Source of the DNA: Methylocapsa palsarum
GTDB taxonomy: Bacteria > Pseudomonadota > Alphaproteobacteria > Rhizobiales > Beijerinckiaceae
NCBI RefSeq assembly: GCF_900114285.1
Contig: NZ_FOSN01000001.1
Location: forward strand, 434,001-498,000
DNA length: 64,000 nucleotides
Reading direction: 5' to 3'
A program made the position numbers and the translations under genes. The notes beneath the pieces are model-generated. The model had not been told where the DNA came from, ran no database searches, and saw only the letters and a program-made list of their open reading frames with translations. This document shows, piece by piece, positions 29,638-39,060 of this stretch. Numbering within the stretch: position 1 is the stretch's first letter; each line of letters starts with the position of its first letter.

Positions 29638-30119
29638 GCCTGCGCCTCGGCGAGCGCCTCGTCCACCGCCTCGTCGAGGCTCGCCAGATCGAGCCGGGCG
29701 ATCGGCTCGCCGTCGAGCAAAGCGGCGGGAGAGGAGGAGCAAAGGCCAAGGCAATACACCGGATCCACGGTGAGCGAACCGTCGGCGGATGTTTCATGCC
29801 AGCCAAGGCTACGGCCGGCGAGGAATTTCTGCGCCAGCGCCTCGCTCCCCATGCTCTGGCAGGCCTCCCCGCGACAGAGCTTCAGGCTGTGGCGCCCGGC
29901 GGGCGCGTGGCGGAAATCATGATAGAACGATATGACGCCATGGACTTCGGCGCGCGACAGGTTGAGCGCCTCGGCGATGACGGGGGTTGCGTCTTCGGCG
30001 ACGTAGCCGAATTCGCCTTGCAGAGCGTGAAGGATCGGAAGCATGGCCCCCTCGACGCCGGAAAATTCCGCGATAATTTCCCGGGCGCGCCTCGCGTCCC
30101 AGCCGGGAGCCTCAACCAT
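29634..30119 (-). CDS. fdsG: NAD-dependent formate dehydrogenase gamma subunit
   Basis: 161 residues from the ATG at 30119; a GTG three codons earlier is also possible. A NuoE-like [2Fe-2S] thioredoxin-fold protein with the ligand pattern LKLCRGEACQSMGSE and VYCLGLCSSSPAALL. First gene of the formate dehydrogenase operon. The LysR-like site and the palindrome upstream suggest transcriptional control. Confidence 0.95.
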   Translation of the reverse strand: MVEAPGWDARRAREIIAEFSGVEGAMLPILHALQGEFGYVAEDATPVIAEALNLSRAEVHGVISFYHDFRHAPAGRHSLKLCRGEACQSMGSEALAQKFLAGRSLGWHETSADGSLTVDPVYCLGLCSSSPAALLDGEPIARLDLASLDEAVDEALAEAQA

Positions 30120-30137
30120 CGCTTCCACCCAATATCT

Positions 30138-30153
30138 GTTTATGTAAATAAAC
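30138..30153. promoter_or_regulatory. 16-bp perfect palindrome before fdsG
   Basis: GTTTAT-GTAA-ATAAAC lies 18 bp upstream of the fdsG start codon, inside the expected promoter or leader. Such a position fits an operator or an AT-rich -10 region. The binding protein is unknown. Confidence 0.4.
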
Positions 30154-30200
30154 GGTGCAGGATTGCCGGGCGGGAATCAATAAAGGTGTTCCGTATGGCG

Positions 30201-30215
30201 ATAGGGATTCTCTAT
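30201..30215. promoter_or_regulatory. Candidate LysR-type site (ATAG-N7-CTAT) upstream of fdsG
   Basis: ATAGGGATTCTCTAT has the T-N11-A form with inverted ATAG/CTAT ends, 82 bp upstream of fdsG, where a LysR activator would bind. Fds operons in some bacteria are controlled by a LysR regulator, FdsR. No regulator gene is present next to this operon. The rest of the gap 30120-30632 has no supported gene; short frames there have poor composition. Confidence 0.4.
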
Positions 30216-30632
30216 AAACGACCCCATTATGTTGCGGCGCAAAATCCCGCCGCGGTTTCACCCTGTCGATGAGAAATAGAGTCAAAGGATGAACTGATCC
30301 GTAGCCGGGCTAATTGTATAAAAAGGCCGCCTACGGTCGGCGCTAAGCTTGAAAACCGCCGCGATCCAACGGTTTGAGACGGCGAATTCAGGCGATAAGC
30401 CCGAGGAGAGGCAACGAGCGGCGACGAGCAGCAAGATCGCCTTTTGCAGTGCGAAGCCTTTCCGCCGCGTTGACCCTCTTCCAAGGTCCGCTCCCTGTCA
30501 TTGGCGAAATTTCCGCTCGGCGTCTGGCCGTCTTGCGGCCTCCGGGCTTTCTTGCGTCCGTCACGGCGATGCGTCACAGAATTCAAATGCATTTCGCAGA
30601 ATCGTGTTTGACCGCGATGGGACCGCCAACGA

Positions 30633-31496
30633 ATGCGTAACATTTTCGACGTTTTTTACGATTCGTTCATGTGCTTCGTGCGCGACGACGGCTGGGCCAT
30701 CGCCAGCCACATCGCCTTGTCGATTCTGACCTCGATGTTTCCTTTCCTGATTTTCGTGACCGCGCTCGGCGGATTCTTCGGCTCCGGCGATCTCGCCGAC
30801 GAAGCCGTGAAATTGCTGTTTCAGACCTGGCCCAGACAGGTCGCCGAGCCTCTCGCGGCGGAAATCCACAATGTTCTGACGCAAACGCGCGGCGGCCTTT
30901 TGACTTTCGGCGTGCTGCTCTCGATCTATTTTTCCTCGAGCGGCGTCGAAGCGCTGCGGGTTGGCCTCAACCGGGCCTATGACGTCGCCGAGGAGCGCCC
31001 CTGGTGGAAACTGCGCCTCGAATCGATCGCCTTTGTGCTGTTTGGCGCGGCCGCGCTTCTGGTTCTGGCGCTGCTCGTCGTTTTCGCGCCATGGATCTGG
31101 ACCGAAGCGCGGCGGTTTGCGCCGGGGCTCGAACCGCTCAATCAATTGGTCAATTCGAGCCGTTTCGCCATCGCGACAATCGTTTTTTTTCTGGCGCTTG
31201 TGATCGTGCACAAGTTTCTTCCCGCCGGGCGCCGGTCGCTGTGGGAGATCGCGCCCGGCATCGCGCTGACTTTCTTCCTGTGGGCGGCTTCGGCTTTCAT
31301 TTTCAGCTATTATCTCACCGAGTTCGCACGCAATTACGTGACGACCTACGCGGGGCTCGCATCGGTGATGATCGCCCTGGTGTTCCTCTACATGCTCGCG
31401 GCGATCTTCATCTTTGGCGGCGAGGTGAACGAGGCGATCGTGCGGATCAGACGGAATGCGGCTCCCGCCAAAGCCAATCCTCCCCGCTCAAGGTGA
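30633..31496 (+). CDS. YihY/BrkB-family integral membrane protein
   Basis: 287 residues with about six membrane helices. Family segments include DDGWAIASHIALSILTSMFPFLIF near the N-terminus, FSSSGVEALRVGLNRAYDVAEERPWWKLRL, and YVTTYAGLASVMIALVFLYMLAAIFIFGGEVN near the C-terminus. The family was once called RNase BN; its true role (possibly transport or envelope function) is not settled. It converges with the next gene, the two stops overlapping by 9 bp. Confidence 0.92.
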   Translation: MRNIFDVFYDSFMCFVRDDGWAIASHIALSILTSMFPFLIFVTALGGFFGSGDLADEAVKLLFQTWPRQVAEPLAAEIHNVLTQTRGGLLTFGVLLSIYFSSSGVEALRVGLNRAYDVAEERPWWKLRLESIAFVLFGAAALLVLALLVVFAPWIWTEARRFAPGLEPLNQLVNSSRFAIATIVFFLALVIVHKFLPAGRRSLWEIAPGIALTFFLWAASAFIFSYYLTEFARNYVTTYAGLASVMIALVFLYMLAAIFIFGGEVNEAIVRIRRNAAPAKANPPRSR

Positions 31497-32375
31497 CGTC
31501 GAAAGGGAGAGCGTCCCGACGCGGGCGTCCGCTGGAGCGAGCGCCAGCACTTTCAACACCTCGCCGGCGCTGCGGTGGTTGCTGATCTGTTTCAAACCCT
31601 CGGCGAGAGCCTCCATCGGCCGCGCCGAAGTCACCGCGACGATCAGATCGGCTCCAAGCGGCTCCCTCGCCCGCAGCGACCACTTGAGGGCCGGAGTTTC
31701 GACGATCTTCTGATCGGAAGTAAGGGGGTAGAGCGCCCGGACCGACCCGTCGCCCGTAACGGCGAACAGGACAAGCCCGCGATTGAGCATGTCCTCAATT
31801 TCAATGTCGACGTTCTGGCCCTTTCTCGCCGTGGGGCTGCCGGAGATGAAGCGCATCTGCTGCGGCCGGGTTGCGGCGAGCGCCGCGAGCGCCCGTGCCG
31901 CGGCCGTTCGGTCGATCACCGCAGGAAGATCGCTCGCGGCGACGTTCGAGGCGATGGTTGCGCCGCCCGCGCTGACGTCGCGCGACGACGCATTCCAGAC
32001 GAGATCGGGGTTTGCCGAAACCGGAACGATTTCGAACGGCGCGGCGCGCGGGCTAACGCCCGCCAGCGCTTTCGCCTCGCCGTCCGCGACCGCCACGTGG
32101 ATCTTGTCGAGTTTGAGCGAATCGCGTTCACGAGCGAGGTCCGGCCAAGCCCCGATCGGAGTCATTTCGTCGCCGGGATTAAGGATCCGGACCCCGCCTG
32201 TCCTCTCGATCTTGTCCTGCGCCCGCACGGGGCGCGCCGCTCCCGTCAGGAAAACGGACGCGGTCGACATCAAGATCGCCGCCCAGATGAGATTTGCCGC
32301 GCCGGGCGAAAAGACTCGCCTTTGGGTCACGCGCAGGCGGATCCCGTCGAGGACTTCGGATCTCGAGCCGTTCAT
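31488..32375 (-). CDS. Exported protein with a DUF4384-like domain
   Basis: 295 residues. A membrane or signal segment (AANLIWAAILMSTASVFLTGAA, about 26-47) is followed by RAQ, a likely cleavage site. The middle region has PDLVWNASSRDV. The C-terminal half (NVDIEIEDMLNRGLVLFAVTGDGSVRALYPL and LKWSLRAREPLGADLIVAVTSARP) resembles the DUF4384 domain often joined to caspase-like peptidases, but no peptidase is present here. The domain call is from memory of the pattern. Function unknown. Confidence 0.6.
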   Translation of the reverse strand: MNGSRSEVLDGIRLRVTQRRVFSPGAANLIWAAILMSTASVFLTGAARPVRAQDKIERTGGVRILNPGDEMTPIGAWPDLARERDSLKLDKIHVAVADGEAKALAGVSPRAAPFEIVPVSANPDLVWNASSRDVSAGGATIASNVAASDLPAVIDRTAAARALAALAATRPQQMRFISGSPTARKGQNVDIEIEDMLNRGLVLFAVTGDGSVRALYPLTSDQKIVETPALKWSLRAREPLGADLIVAVTSARPMEALAEGLKQISNHRSAGEVLKVLALAPADARVGTLSLSTSP

Positions 32376-32576
32376 TCTGGGCCTCCCTGCTGCGCGCGGC
32401 GTTCAGGCTCGCATTTCAGCGTAACCGCTTTGGGGCGCCGCCGCATCCGTTCGCTTTGCGCAACGGCTCTTTAAGGTAAAGCTTGGGATTGACGTTGATC
32501 TTGCGGCCGGAAACTGGAAAAAGGGTCCGGGGCCGCCGCCGAGCCTCGGAAACTCAAACGCGATGGGTGTGCGACT

Positions 32577-33452
32577 ATGGCCTCTGCCTGCACTCAAGGG
32601 CTTGACACCGGCTTCGTGGCGCTTGGCTACGGCAAGGTCGCTGTGCTGGGCGTCGTTCAAGGCATAACTGAGCTGCTGCCGATTTCGTCCACGGCGCATA
32701 TGCGAATCGTCCCCGCCTTGCTCGGCTGGCAGGATCCCGGATCGGCCTTTTCCGCGGCGATGCAGCTTGCGGCGCTTGCGGCCGTGATCAGCTATTTCTG
32801 GTCCGATGTCCGCGGTCTTGTCGCCGGATCGGCCGCCGCCGTCGCGCGCCGCGACTTCGGCAATTGGGATTTCCGCTTCGCGGTGTGGATCATCCTGGCG
32901 ACGATCCCGATCGTCATCGTCGGGAAGACGCTGGCGCCGGCCCTCAACGCCTGCAATTCGTCATTGCGCACTTTGACCGTGATCGGCGTCGCGTGCATCG
33001 TCATGGCAGCGCTTCTGGCGCTTGCCGAAATGTACTCCCGGCACAAGCGGACGATTGAAAACGCGACCTTGAAGGACGCCCTGATCGTCGGCTGCGCCCA
33101 GGTCGGCGCGCTCATTCCCGGAGTGTCCCGTTCGGGCTCGACCTTGACGGCGGCGCTGTTCCGCGACCTCAAACGCGACGAGGCCGCCCGCTTTTCCTTC
33201 CTGCTTGGCATTCCCGCGATCGCGCTGGCCGGCCTGAAGGAATTATGGGAGCTTTATCAGGCGCATCTTGACGCTCATGGCTGGTCGATCCTCGCGGTCG
33301 GCCTTGTCGTGGCGTCCATCGCGGCGTTTGCGGCGATCTGGGGTCTGTTGCGCATTCTCGAGCAATTCTCGGCCTGGCCCTTCGTGTTCTACCGCTTTCT
33401 GATGGGCGTTTTCCTTCTGACCGCCGTCTGGTTCGGCTGGCTTCACAACTAG
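32577..33452 (+). CDS. uppP: Undecaprenyl-diphosphatase (BacA/UppP)
   Basis: 291 residues with eight or so membrane helices. Catalytic motifs GVVQGITELLPISSTAH (about 25-41) and PGVSRSGSTLTAALFRDL (near 185) match UppP. It recycles undecaprenyl pyrophosphate to the lipid carrier for peptidoglycan and other envelope polymers. The stop codon TAG is shared with the left border of repeat copy R7, directly after a normal C-terminus (FGWLHN). Confidence 0.95.
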   Translation: MASACTQGLDTGFVALGYGKVAVLGVVQGITELLPISSTAHMRIVPALLGWQDPGSAFSAAMQLAALAAVISYFWSDVRGLVAGSAAAVARRDFGNWDFRFAVWIILATIPIVIVGKTLAPALNACNSSLRTLTVIGVACIVMAALLALAEMYSRHKRTIENATLKDALIVGCAQVGALIPGVSRSGSTLTAALFRDLKRDEAARFSFLLGIPAIALAGLKELWELYQAHLDAHGWSILAVGLVVASIAAFAAIWGLLRILEQFSAWPFVFYRFLMGVFLLTAVWFGWLHN

Positions 33453-33564
33453 AGCATATTCCGATCGGATTGAATCAATCCAATCGACAAGATTATGCTC
33501 AAACCTTTGACTCTGGAACGGTTTCTGATCGATCGCATGACTTCATGCGATCGGAAAGCGCTCT
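33451..33564 (+). repeat. 114-bp two-hairpin dispersed element, copy R7 (reference copy)
   Basis: Full copy. Left end AGAGCATATTCCGATCGGA and the reverse complement of the right end, AGAGCGCTTTCCGATCGCA, are imperfect terminal inverted repeats (about 15 of 19 positions agree). Hairpin 1 closes with GAGCATA/TATGCTC; hairpin 2 is CGATCGCATGA-CT-TCATGCGATCG. It fills the gap between the converging uppP and fumC genes. Confidence 0.92.
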
Positions 33565-33578
33565 AATTGGGAATAGCT

Positions 33579-34976
<1,398 letters not shown>

Positions 34977-35010
34977 AAGCCTGCGTCCTGGCGAAATCCG
35001 GTCGGAGCCT

Positions 35011-35114
35011 AGACCGCATTTCGATCGCATGAAGTCATGCGATCGATCAGAAAGCGCTCCAGACTCAAAAGCTTGAGCATAGTCTTGTCGATCAATCCGA
35101 TCGGAATATGCTCT
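35011..35114 (-). repeat. Dispersed element, copy R8, between ecfG and fumC
   Basis: 104 bp in reverse orientation, lacking about 10 bp of the left hairpin. The border creates the ecfG stop codon (TAG, read on the minus strand at 35115-35113). Only 34 bp separate it from the fumC start codon, so the fumC promoter must lie within or across the element. Confidence 0.88.
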
Positions 35115-35745
35115 AGTCGCCGCCGCGCGAATAGCGCTGGCCGACCAGAATGGGATCGACCGCCTGCCAGTCGCCCTCATGGCCGAATTCGCTGCTTGAC
35201 GAGATCGCCAGGAGTTCAGCAAGACGCGTCCGGGCGCGGTTGACCCGGCTTTTCATGGTTCCGATGGCGCAGCCGCAGACGCCTGCCGCCTCTTCATAGG
35301 AAAGCCCCGTCGCTCCGATGAGAATGAGGGCCTCGCGTTGATCGGTGGGCAGATGCTGGAGCGCCTCACGGAAGTCGAGCATGTCCATGTGGCTTGGCTG
35401 CGCGGGCGCCGAAGCCAGCCTCGCCGCGATCGAGCCGTCCGAATCGGCGATTTCACGGCGCCGTTTCCGGTATTCGGAATAATAAAGGTTGCGCAGGATG
35501 GTGAACAGCCAGGCCCGAAGATTGGTGCCTTCGACGAAAGATCCGAGCTTGCTCCAGGCCTTCACCAACGTTTCCTGGACGAGGTCGTCGGCGCGGTCGA
35601 CGTTTCCGCAAAGCGAAACTGCGAACGCGCGGAGATTGGGGATGACGGCGAGGATATCGGCGGTCATTTGCGCGCTGACCGGCCTCGCCGCGAGAACCTG
35701 ATCGCTTTCGAATTCTTCGAGATCGTCGTCTGGAGCGATGCTCAC
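35113..35745 (-). CDS. ecfG: General stress response ECF sigma factor EcfG (RpoE-like)
   Basis: 210 residues. Region 2 contains [19 protein letters not shown] and [24 protein letters not shown]; region 4 contains [44 protein letters not shown]. This pattern and the neighbours identify the EcfG group that directs the alphaproteobacterial general stress response. It is held inactive by NepR and released when PhyR is phosphorylated. It overlaps nepR by four bases. An EcfG-type promoter precedes nepR, which implies autoregulation. Confidence 0.96.
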   Translation of the reverse strand: MSIAPDDDLEEFESDQVLAARPVSAQMTADILAVIPNLRAFAVSLCGNVDRADDLVQETLVKAWSKLGSFVEGTNLRAWLFTILRNLYYSEYRKRRREIADSDGSIAARLASAPAQPSHMDMLDFREALQHLPTDQREALILIGATGLSYEEAAGVCGCAIGTMKSRVNRARTRLAELLAISSSSEFGHEGDWQAVDPILVGQRYSRGGD

Positions 35746-36056
35746 AAATCTTTTCCCGTCGAGGAGGAGCCCGTATCGCCTTCAAGCTGCCGCAGCAGCT
35801 CGAAAAACCGGTCTGGCACCGGCTGAGTCAGAACATCGTCGTATACAATGCGCAAACGCAGGCCGATTTGATCGGCGACATCGGTTGCGGGAGCTTTCCT
35901 CGCCCGAGGTAGCGCCATAAGATTATCGTCGCCGGCGGGAAATTTGACCGAACCCGGCTTGCCCGGCCGCGACGATTGTCCCTCGATCGCGGTCAGATTC
36001 AATTGCTTTGTACTGCTCACTTCGAAACCTTTGGATTGATCATCATCGTCCTTCAT
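35742..36056 (-). CDS. nepR: Anti-sigma factor NepR
   Basis: 104 residues. The conserved helices are in the C-terminal part: VADQIGLRLRIVYDDVLTQPVPDRFFELLRQLE. The N-terminal 50 residues are polar and unconserved, as usual. NepR binds EcfG and is captured by the sigma-like domain of phospho-PhyR (partner switch). First gene of the nepR-ecfG operon, divergent from phyR. Confidence 0.94.
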   Translation of the reverse strand: MKDDDDQSKGFEVSSTKQLNLTAIEGQSSRPGKPGSVKFPAGDDNLMALPRARKAPATDVADQIGLRLRIVYDDVLTQPVPDRFFELLRQLEGDTGSSSTGKDL

Positions 36057-36190
36057 TCCCTGGCCTTCCGTTTTGAAGGTCTTGATTGTGTCGGACGTCC
36101 GCGTTGCGACGTCTCATTTTGCGGCGACGCTCATCTTGAGGTCTGGCAACCATCGTTGGCGGAGACTAAGTCACATGGTAATAGGAGTCT

Positions 36191-36216
36191 AAACGCCCGG
36201 GCCGGCGCATCGTTCC
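36191..36216 (-). promoter_or_regulatory. EcfG-dependent promoter of nepR-ecfG
   Basis: On the minus strand: GGAAC (36216-36212), 16 bases, then CGTTT (36195-36191). This matches the known EcfG consensus GGAAC-N16/17-CGTT and points at nepR, about 135 bp upstream of its start. The phyR direction has a GGAAC at 36224-36228 but no CGTT at the right spacing. Confidence 0.8.
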
Positions 36217-36294
36217 GCACTCTGGAACCTTTCTTGACCGTAAGAATTCATTGGCCAAGCTGGACCGTGCCTGGCAAAGGCGGGAGTTATTTGA

Positions 36295-37122
36295 ATGTCG
36301 ATATCTCAGGCTATCTCCTCCCACATCCCGCATCTGCGCCGGTTTGCGCGGGCCTTGACGGGAACCCAAAGCGGCGGAGACGCTTATGTGCTCGCGACGC
36401 TTGAGGCGATTGTGGCCGACCCCGCCAGTTTCAAGCCTGTCGAAGGCGACGTCCGGACCGAACTCTATCATGTGTTTCTCGACGTTTGGGGCTCGCTGCC
36501 CGTGAATAGCCACGTCGATGAGATCGGATTTTCCGGCGACGAGGTTGGCGCGCACCGGAATCTCGACGCGATCACCCTTCGTCCGCGGATCGCCTTTTTG
36601 CTCAGCGCGCTGGAAGGTTTCGACACGCCGGCCGTGGCGAGAACGCTTGACTGTTCAATCGAGGAGGCGGCGGCCCTGATCGACGCCGCGGGGAGAGAAA
36701 TCGCCAATCAGATACGCACCGATGTCGTGATCATCGAGGATGAGCCTTTCATCGCGCTGGATTTGCAGACGTTGGTGGAGGAGCAGGGCCACCGCGTCAT
36801 CAACGTCGCACGCACCCATCGCGAAGCCGTCGAGGCGGTGACGCGGGAGCGGCCCGGCCTGATTCTCGCGGATATTCAGCTGGCCGACGGCAGTTCGGGT
36901 CTCGAGGCCGTCAACGAGATCCTGGGATCATTCTCCGTGCCTGTCATCTTCATCACGGCGTTTCCGGAACGGTTCTTGACCGGCACTCCGCCCGAACCGG
37001 CGTTCCTCATTACGAAACCGTTCAGCGTCGACAGTCTGAAAGCGGTGATCAGCCAGGCCTTGTTTTTCGACCGTAAGTCACGGCGGAAAGACGAGTCCGA
37101 GGCTGACAGCGCGATGGCGTGA
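36295..37122 (+). CDS. phyR: Stress response regulator PhyR (sigma-like plus receiver domains)
   Basis: 275 residues. The N-terminal sigma-like domain (about 1-135) has HIPHLRRFARALTG and LRPRIAFLLSALEGFDTPAVARTLDCSIEEAAALI. The C-terminal receiver has VVIIEDEPFIALDLQ, the phospho-acceptor Asp193 in LILADIQLADG, and the lysine in FLITKPFS. When phosphorylated, PhyR sequesters NepR and frees EcfG. No PhyR-activating histidine kinase gene is visible nearby. It is divergent from nepR-ecfG. Confidence 0.96.
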   Translation: MSISQAISSHIPHLRRFARALTGTQSGGDAYVLATLEAIVADPASFKPVEGDVRTELYHVFLDVWGSLPVNSHVDEIGFSGDEVGAHRNLDAITLRPRIAFLLSALEGFDTPAVARTLDCSIEEAAALIDAAGREIANQIRTDVVIIEDEPFIALDLQTLVEEQGHRVINVARTHREAVEAVTRERPGLILADIQLADGSSGLEAVNEILGSFSVPVIFITAFPERFLTGTPPEPAFLITKPFSVDSLKAVISQALFFDRKSRRKDESEADSAMA

Positions 37123-37339
37123 GTCTTTCGCGCCACGCTTGAAAGGCGCGCCGGAAATTCCAAACCTGAAATTTAAAGAGGAGCGATTGTCGTACGGGTT
37201 CGACGATTGGAGCCTGCGGCTAGCGGCATCGACCGAACTCCGCGACGGCCCGTAGGCTTGGCCTGTCGCGCGCGAGATTTTCGGAGAAAGTCCGCAGTCT
37301 AGCGCCTGGCAGAAAAACGTCCCGTGGCGTCACTGCAAC

Positions 37340-37558
37340 ATGAGACGAAACACGCGTCCGTCGTTTATGTTCGTTGCTCTCATAGTCATCGTCGGCGCCG
37401 ATGCTCTCGGCCTGCTCTGCTTCGGTATTCCGGAAAGGGGTCCGATGAAGTCAACTTTTGACGCGGGGCAGCGCGTCCAGTGTATTCCAGAGCAGATTGT
37501 GAGAAATTCGGCGCCGACCTGTCCTAGGGGCGACAGTTCAAGGTTTTTAGTCTTCTAA
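37340..37558 (+). CDS. Possible small membrane protein (weak)
   Basis: 72 residues with one hydrophobic helix (FMFVALIVIVGADALGLLCF, about 9-28) and an unremarkable tail. There is no good ribosome binding site and no EcfG motif upstream. It lies in the 484-bp gap between phyR and the 51-residue membrane gene, otherwise empty by eye. Kept only as a candidate. Confidence 0.25.
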   Translation: MRRNTRPSFMFVALIVIVGADALGLLCFGIPERGPMKSTFDAGQRVQCIPEQIVRNSAPTCPRGDSSRFLVF

Positions 37559-37606
37559 TGCGCTGACCGTTTTGGTGCTTTCGCCTCGAACCTTCGCCCG
37601 CTTAAA

Positions 37607-37762
37607 TCAAGCCCAGCTGTTAACCAGCCAAACCATGACGGCGAGAGCAAGGGCGAGCCCGAAGCTGATCGACAGGCCGTAGCCTTTTACCAAACCGAAA
37701 CGCGGAAGAGTCGCGACCGTTCCGACAAGAGTCGCGAGAAGAAAAATCGTTGCGAAAGCCAT
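37607..37762 (-). CDS. 51-residue two-helix membrane protein under an EcfG promoter
   Basis: The minus strand from the ATG at 37762 encodes MAFATIFLLATLVGT, then VATLPRFGLVKGYG, then SISFGLALALAVMVWLVNSWA. Two hydrophobic helices flank a short polar loop with a Pro and a Gly-Tyr-Gly. The ribosome binding site is good (AGGGAG, 8 bases before ATG). A perfect EcfG promoter lies 63 bp upstream of the start codon. The topology recalls small stress membrane proteins such as DUF3309, but I cannot claim membership. Likely envelope stress role by regulation only. Confidence 0.72.
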   Translation of the reverse strand: MAFATIFLLATLVGTVATLPRFGLVKGYGLSISFGLALALAVMVWLVNSWA

Positions 37763-37824
37763 TTAGTAGTCTCCCTCTAGTTTTTTTCAGTTTTAGCTTG
37801 CCGCACCTGAGGATGCGGAGCCAA

Positions 37825-37849
37825 AACGTGGAACTCGGCAATAAGTTCC
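37825..37849 (-). promoter_or_regulatory. EcfG-dependent promoter of the 51-residue membrane protein
   Basis: Minus strand: GGAAC (37849-37845), 16 bases, CGTT (37828-37825). Same spacing as the nepR promoter. The next start codon downstream is that of the small membrane gene at 37762. Confidence 0.8.
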
Positions 37850-37937
37850 AAGTTTCCTCGTAGCGGATTTTATCGCGATTTGGAAGTACCTTGGACTCGG
37901 CCGCTGATCAGGCGATAAATTCGTGTTGCGCACCCCT

Positions 37938-38207
37938 TTATGCGAGTGGGCGCGCCTTGAGCGGCGGTTGGGTCGGAGACGGATCGCCTGGAACGACAAC
38001 ATCGGGATCGGTGATGGGCGGCAAAGGAACATCTCCGGGATTTTCGACCGGAGGCGGAGGCGGGTCAGGCGCTGGAATATCGGGCTGCGTCGGCGGGGCT
38101 GGCTGCGACGGCGTATTTCCGGGCGGAACTCCGGGACGCTCTGGAACTTGTTGCGCGAAAGAGCTTCGCGCGTCGCGTTCTTGCGGCGTCAGGCGGTCAA
38201 GGTTCAT
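37938..38207 (-). CDS. Small proline-rich protein under an EcfG promoter
   Basis: 89 residues from the ATG at 38207 with AAGGAA seven bases upstream. It starts MNLDRLTPQERDARSSFAQQ and then becomes about one-third proline (PAPPTQPDIPAPDPPPPP and similar). No signal peptide and no known domain. The composition suggests an unfolded, extended chain. A perfect EcfG promoter match lies 29 bp upstream of the start codon. Function unknown; stress-linked by regulation. Confidence 0.68.
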   Translation of the reverse strand: MNLDRLTPQERDARSSFAQQVPERPGVPPGNTPSQPAPPTQPDIPAPDPPPPPVENPGDVPLPPITDPDVVVPGDPSPTQPPLKARPLA

Positions 38208-38235
38208 GTGAGTTTCCTTATTCGATTCGCCCCCG

Positions 38236-38260
38236 AACGCGCGCGCAAGGGCGAGGTTCC
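38236..38260 (-). promoter_or_regulatory. EcfG-dependent promoter of the proline-rich gene
   Basis: Minus strand: GGAAC (38260-38256), 16 bases, CGTT (38239-38236). It faces away from the DUF892 promoter that starts 52 bp further along, so the two genes share one divergent stress control region (38208-38372). Confidence 0.8.
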
Positions 38261-38311
38261 GCACCGGAATCGCGACACGAACGAGGGGCGAGACGCTCGC
38301 TCGGAGCCAGA

Positions 38312-38336
38312 GGAACTTCGCAAGATGGGAGGCGTT
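38312..38336 (+). promoter_or_regulatory. EcfG-dependent promoter of the DUF892 gene
   Basis: Plus strand: GGAAC (38312-38316), 16 bases, CGTT (38333-38336). It lies 36 bp upstream of the DUF892 start codon. Confidence 0.8.
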
Positions 38337-38372
38337 ACGTCGGCCGTATCAATTCAGCCGGGAGTCTCGCAA

Positions 38373-38861
38373 ATGGCCGTCAAATCGATGAAGGATCTTT
38401 TTCTCTATACGCTCAAAGACATCTATTACGCCGAAAAGCAGATCTACAAGAACCTGCCTAAAATGGCGCAAAACGCCGAATCGCCCGTGTTGAAACAAGC
38501 GTTCGAAAAGCATCGGGAGGAAACAGCGCATCAGATCGAGCGGCTCGAATCCGTCTTCGAGGAATGCGGGGTCTCCGCCCGCAGCATCCGCTGCGAGGCG
38601 ATGGACGGACTCCTCGCCGAAGCCAAGGAAATGATGGAGGAGGTCGACGACGCTCAGGTGTGCGATGCGGCGATGCTGGCCGCGGCGCAGGCTGTCGAGC
38701 ATTACGAGATTTCGCGCTACGGCACGCTGATCGCCTGGGCGGACAAGCTGGGGATGAAGAACGCGGCCAAGCTGCTGAACGAAACGCTGGAAGAGGAAAA
38801 GAAGACCGACCAGGCCCTGACGAAAATCGCCCAAGAGACGATCAATCTCCAGGCGGCCTGA
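38373..38861 (+). CDS. DUF892 (YciE/YciF-type) ferritin-like stress protein
   Basis: 162 residues from the ATG at 38373 (GGGAG upstream). The protein begins MAVKSMKDLFLYTLKDIYYAEKQ, the family start. The four-helix bundle has carboxylate/histidine positions in DIYYAEKQ, KHREETAHQIERLESVFEE and AVEHYEISRYGTL, consistent with a di-iron or related metal site. The family responds to osmotic and oxidative stress in enterobacteria. Here an EcfG promoter directly supports stress induction. Confidence 0.92.
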   Translation: MAVKSMKDLFLYTLKDIYYAEKQIYKNLPKMAQNAESPVLKQAFEKHREETAHQIERLESVFEECGVSARSIRCEAMDGLLAEAKEMMEEVDDAQVCDAAMLAAAQAVEHYEISRYGTLIAWADKLGMKNAAKLLNETLEEEKKTDQALTKIAQETINLQAA

Positions 38862-39060
38862 CAGACAACAAAACCCAGCCGGTTAGCAATTGGTTGGATC
38901 GCATTGGCGTCTCGCATCGCGTTGTGGCCCCGCGGCTGCGCCGCTCCCTGCTCCAAAAGCTCGTGCTGGTAAGTTTGCGCGTGCCCTCCGCGCCAAACTC
39001 CAGTAGACCGTGATCAGCCGCAGCCTTCGCCGAATCAGCGGCGGGCGGCTGGTTGCGATC

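Noticed and set aside
28132-29922. 596-codon plus-strand frame opposite fdsB
   Set aside because: Antisense shadow of fdsB and fdsG, with charged low-complexity composition and no recognisable domain.
36224-36248. Possible EcfG promoter for phyR
   Set aside because: GGAAC is present, but no CGTT lies 16-17 bases downstream; only AATTC is found.
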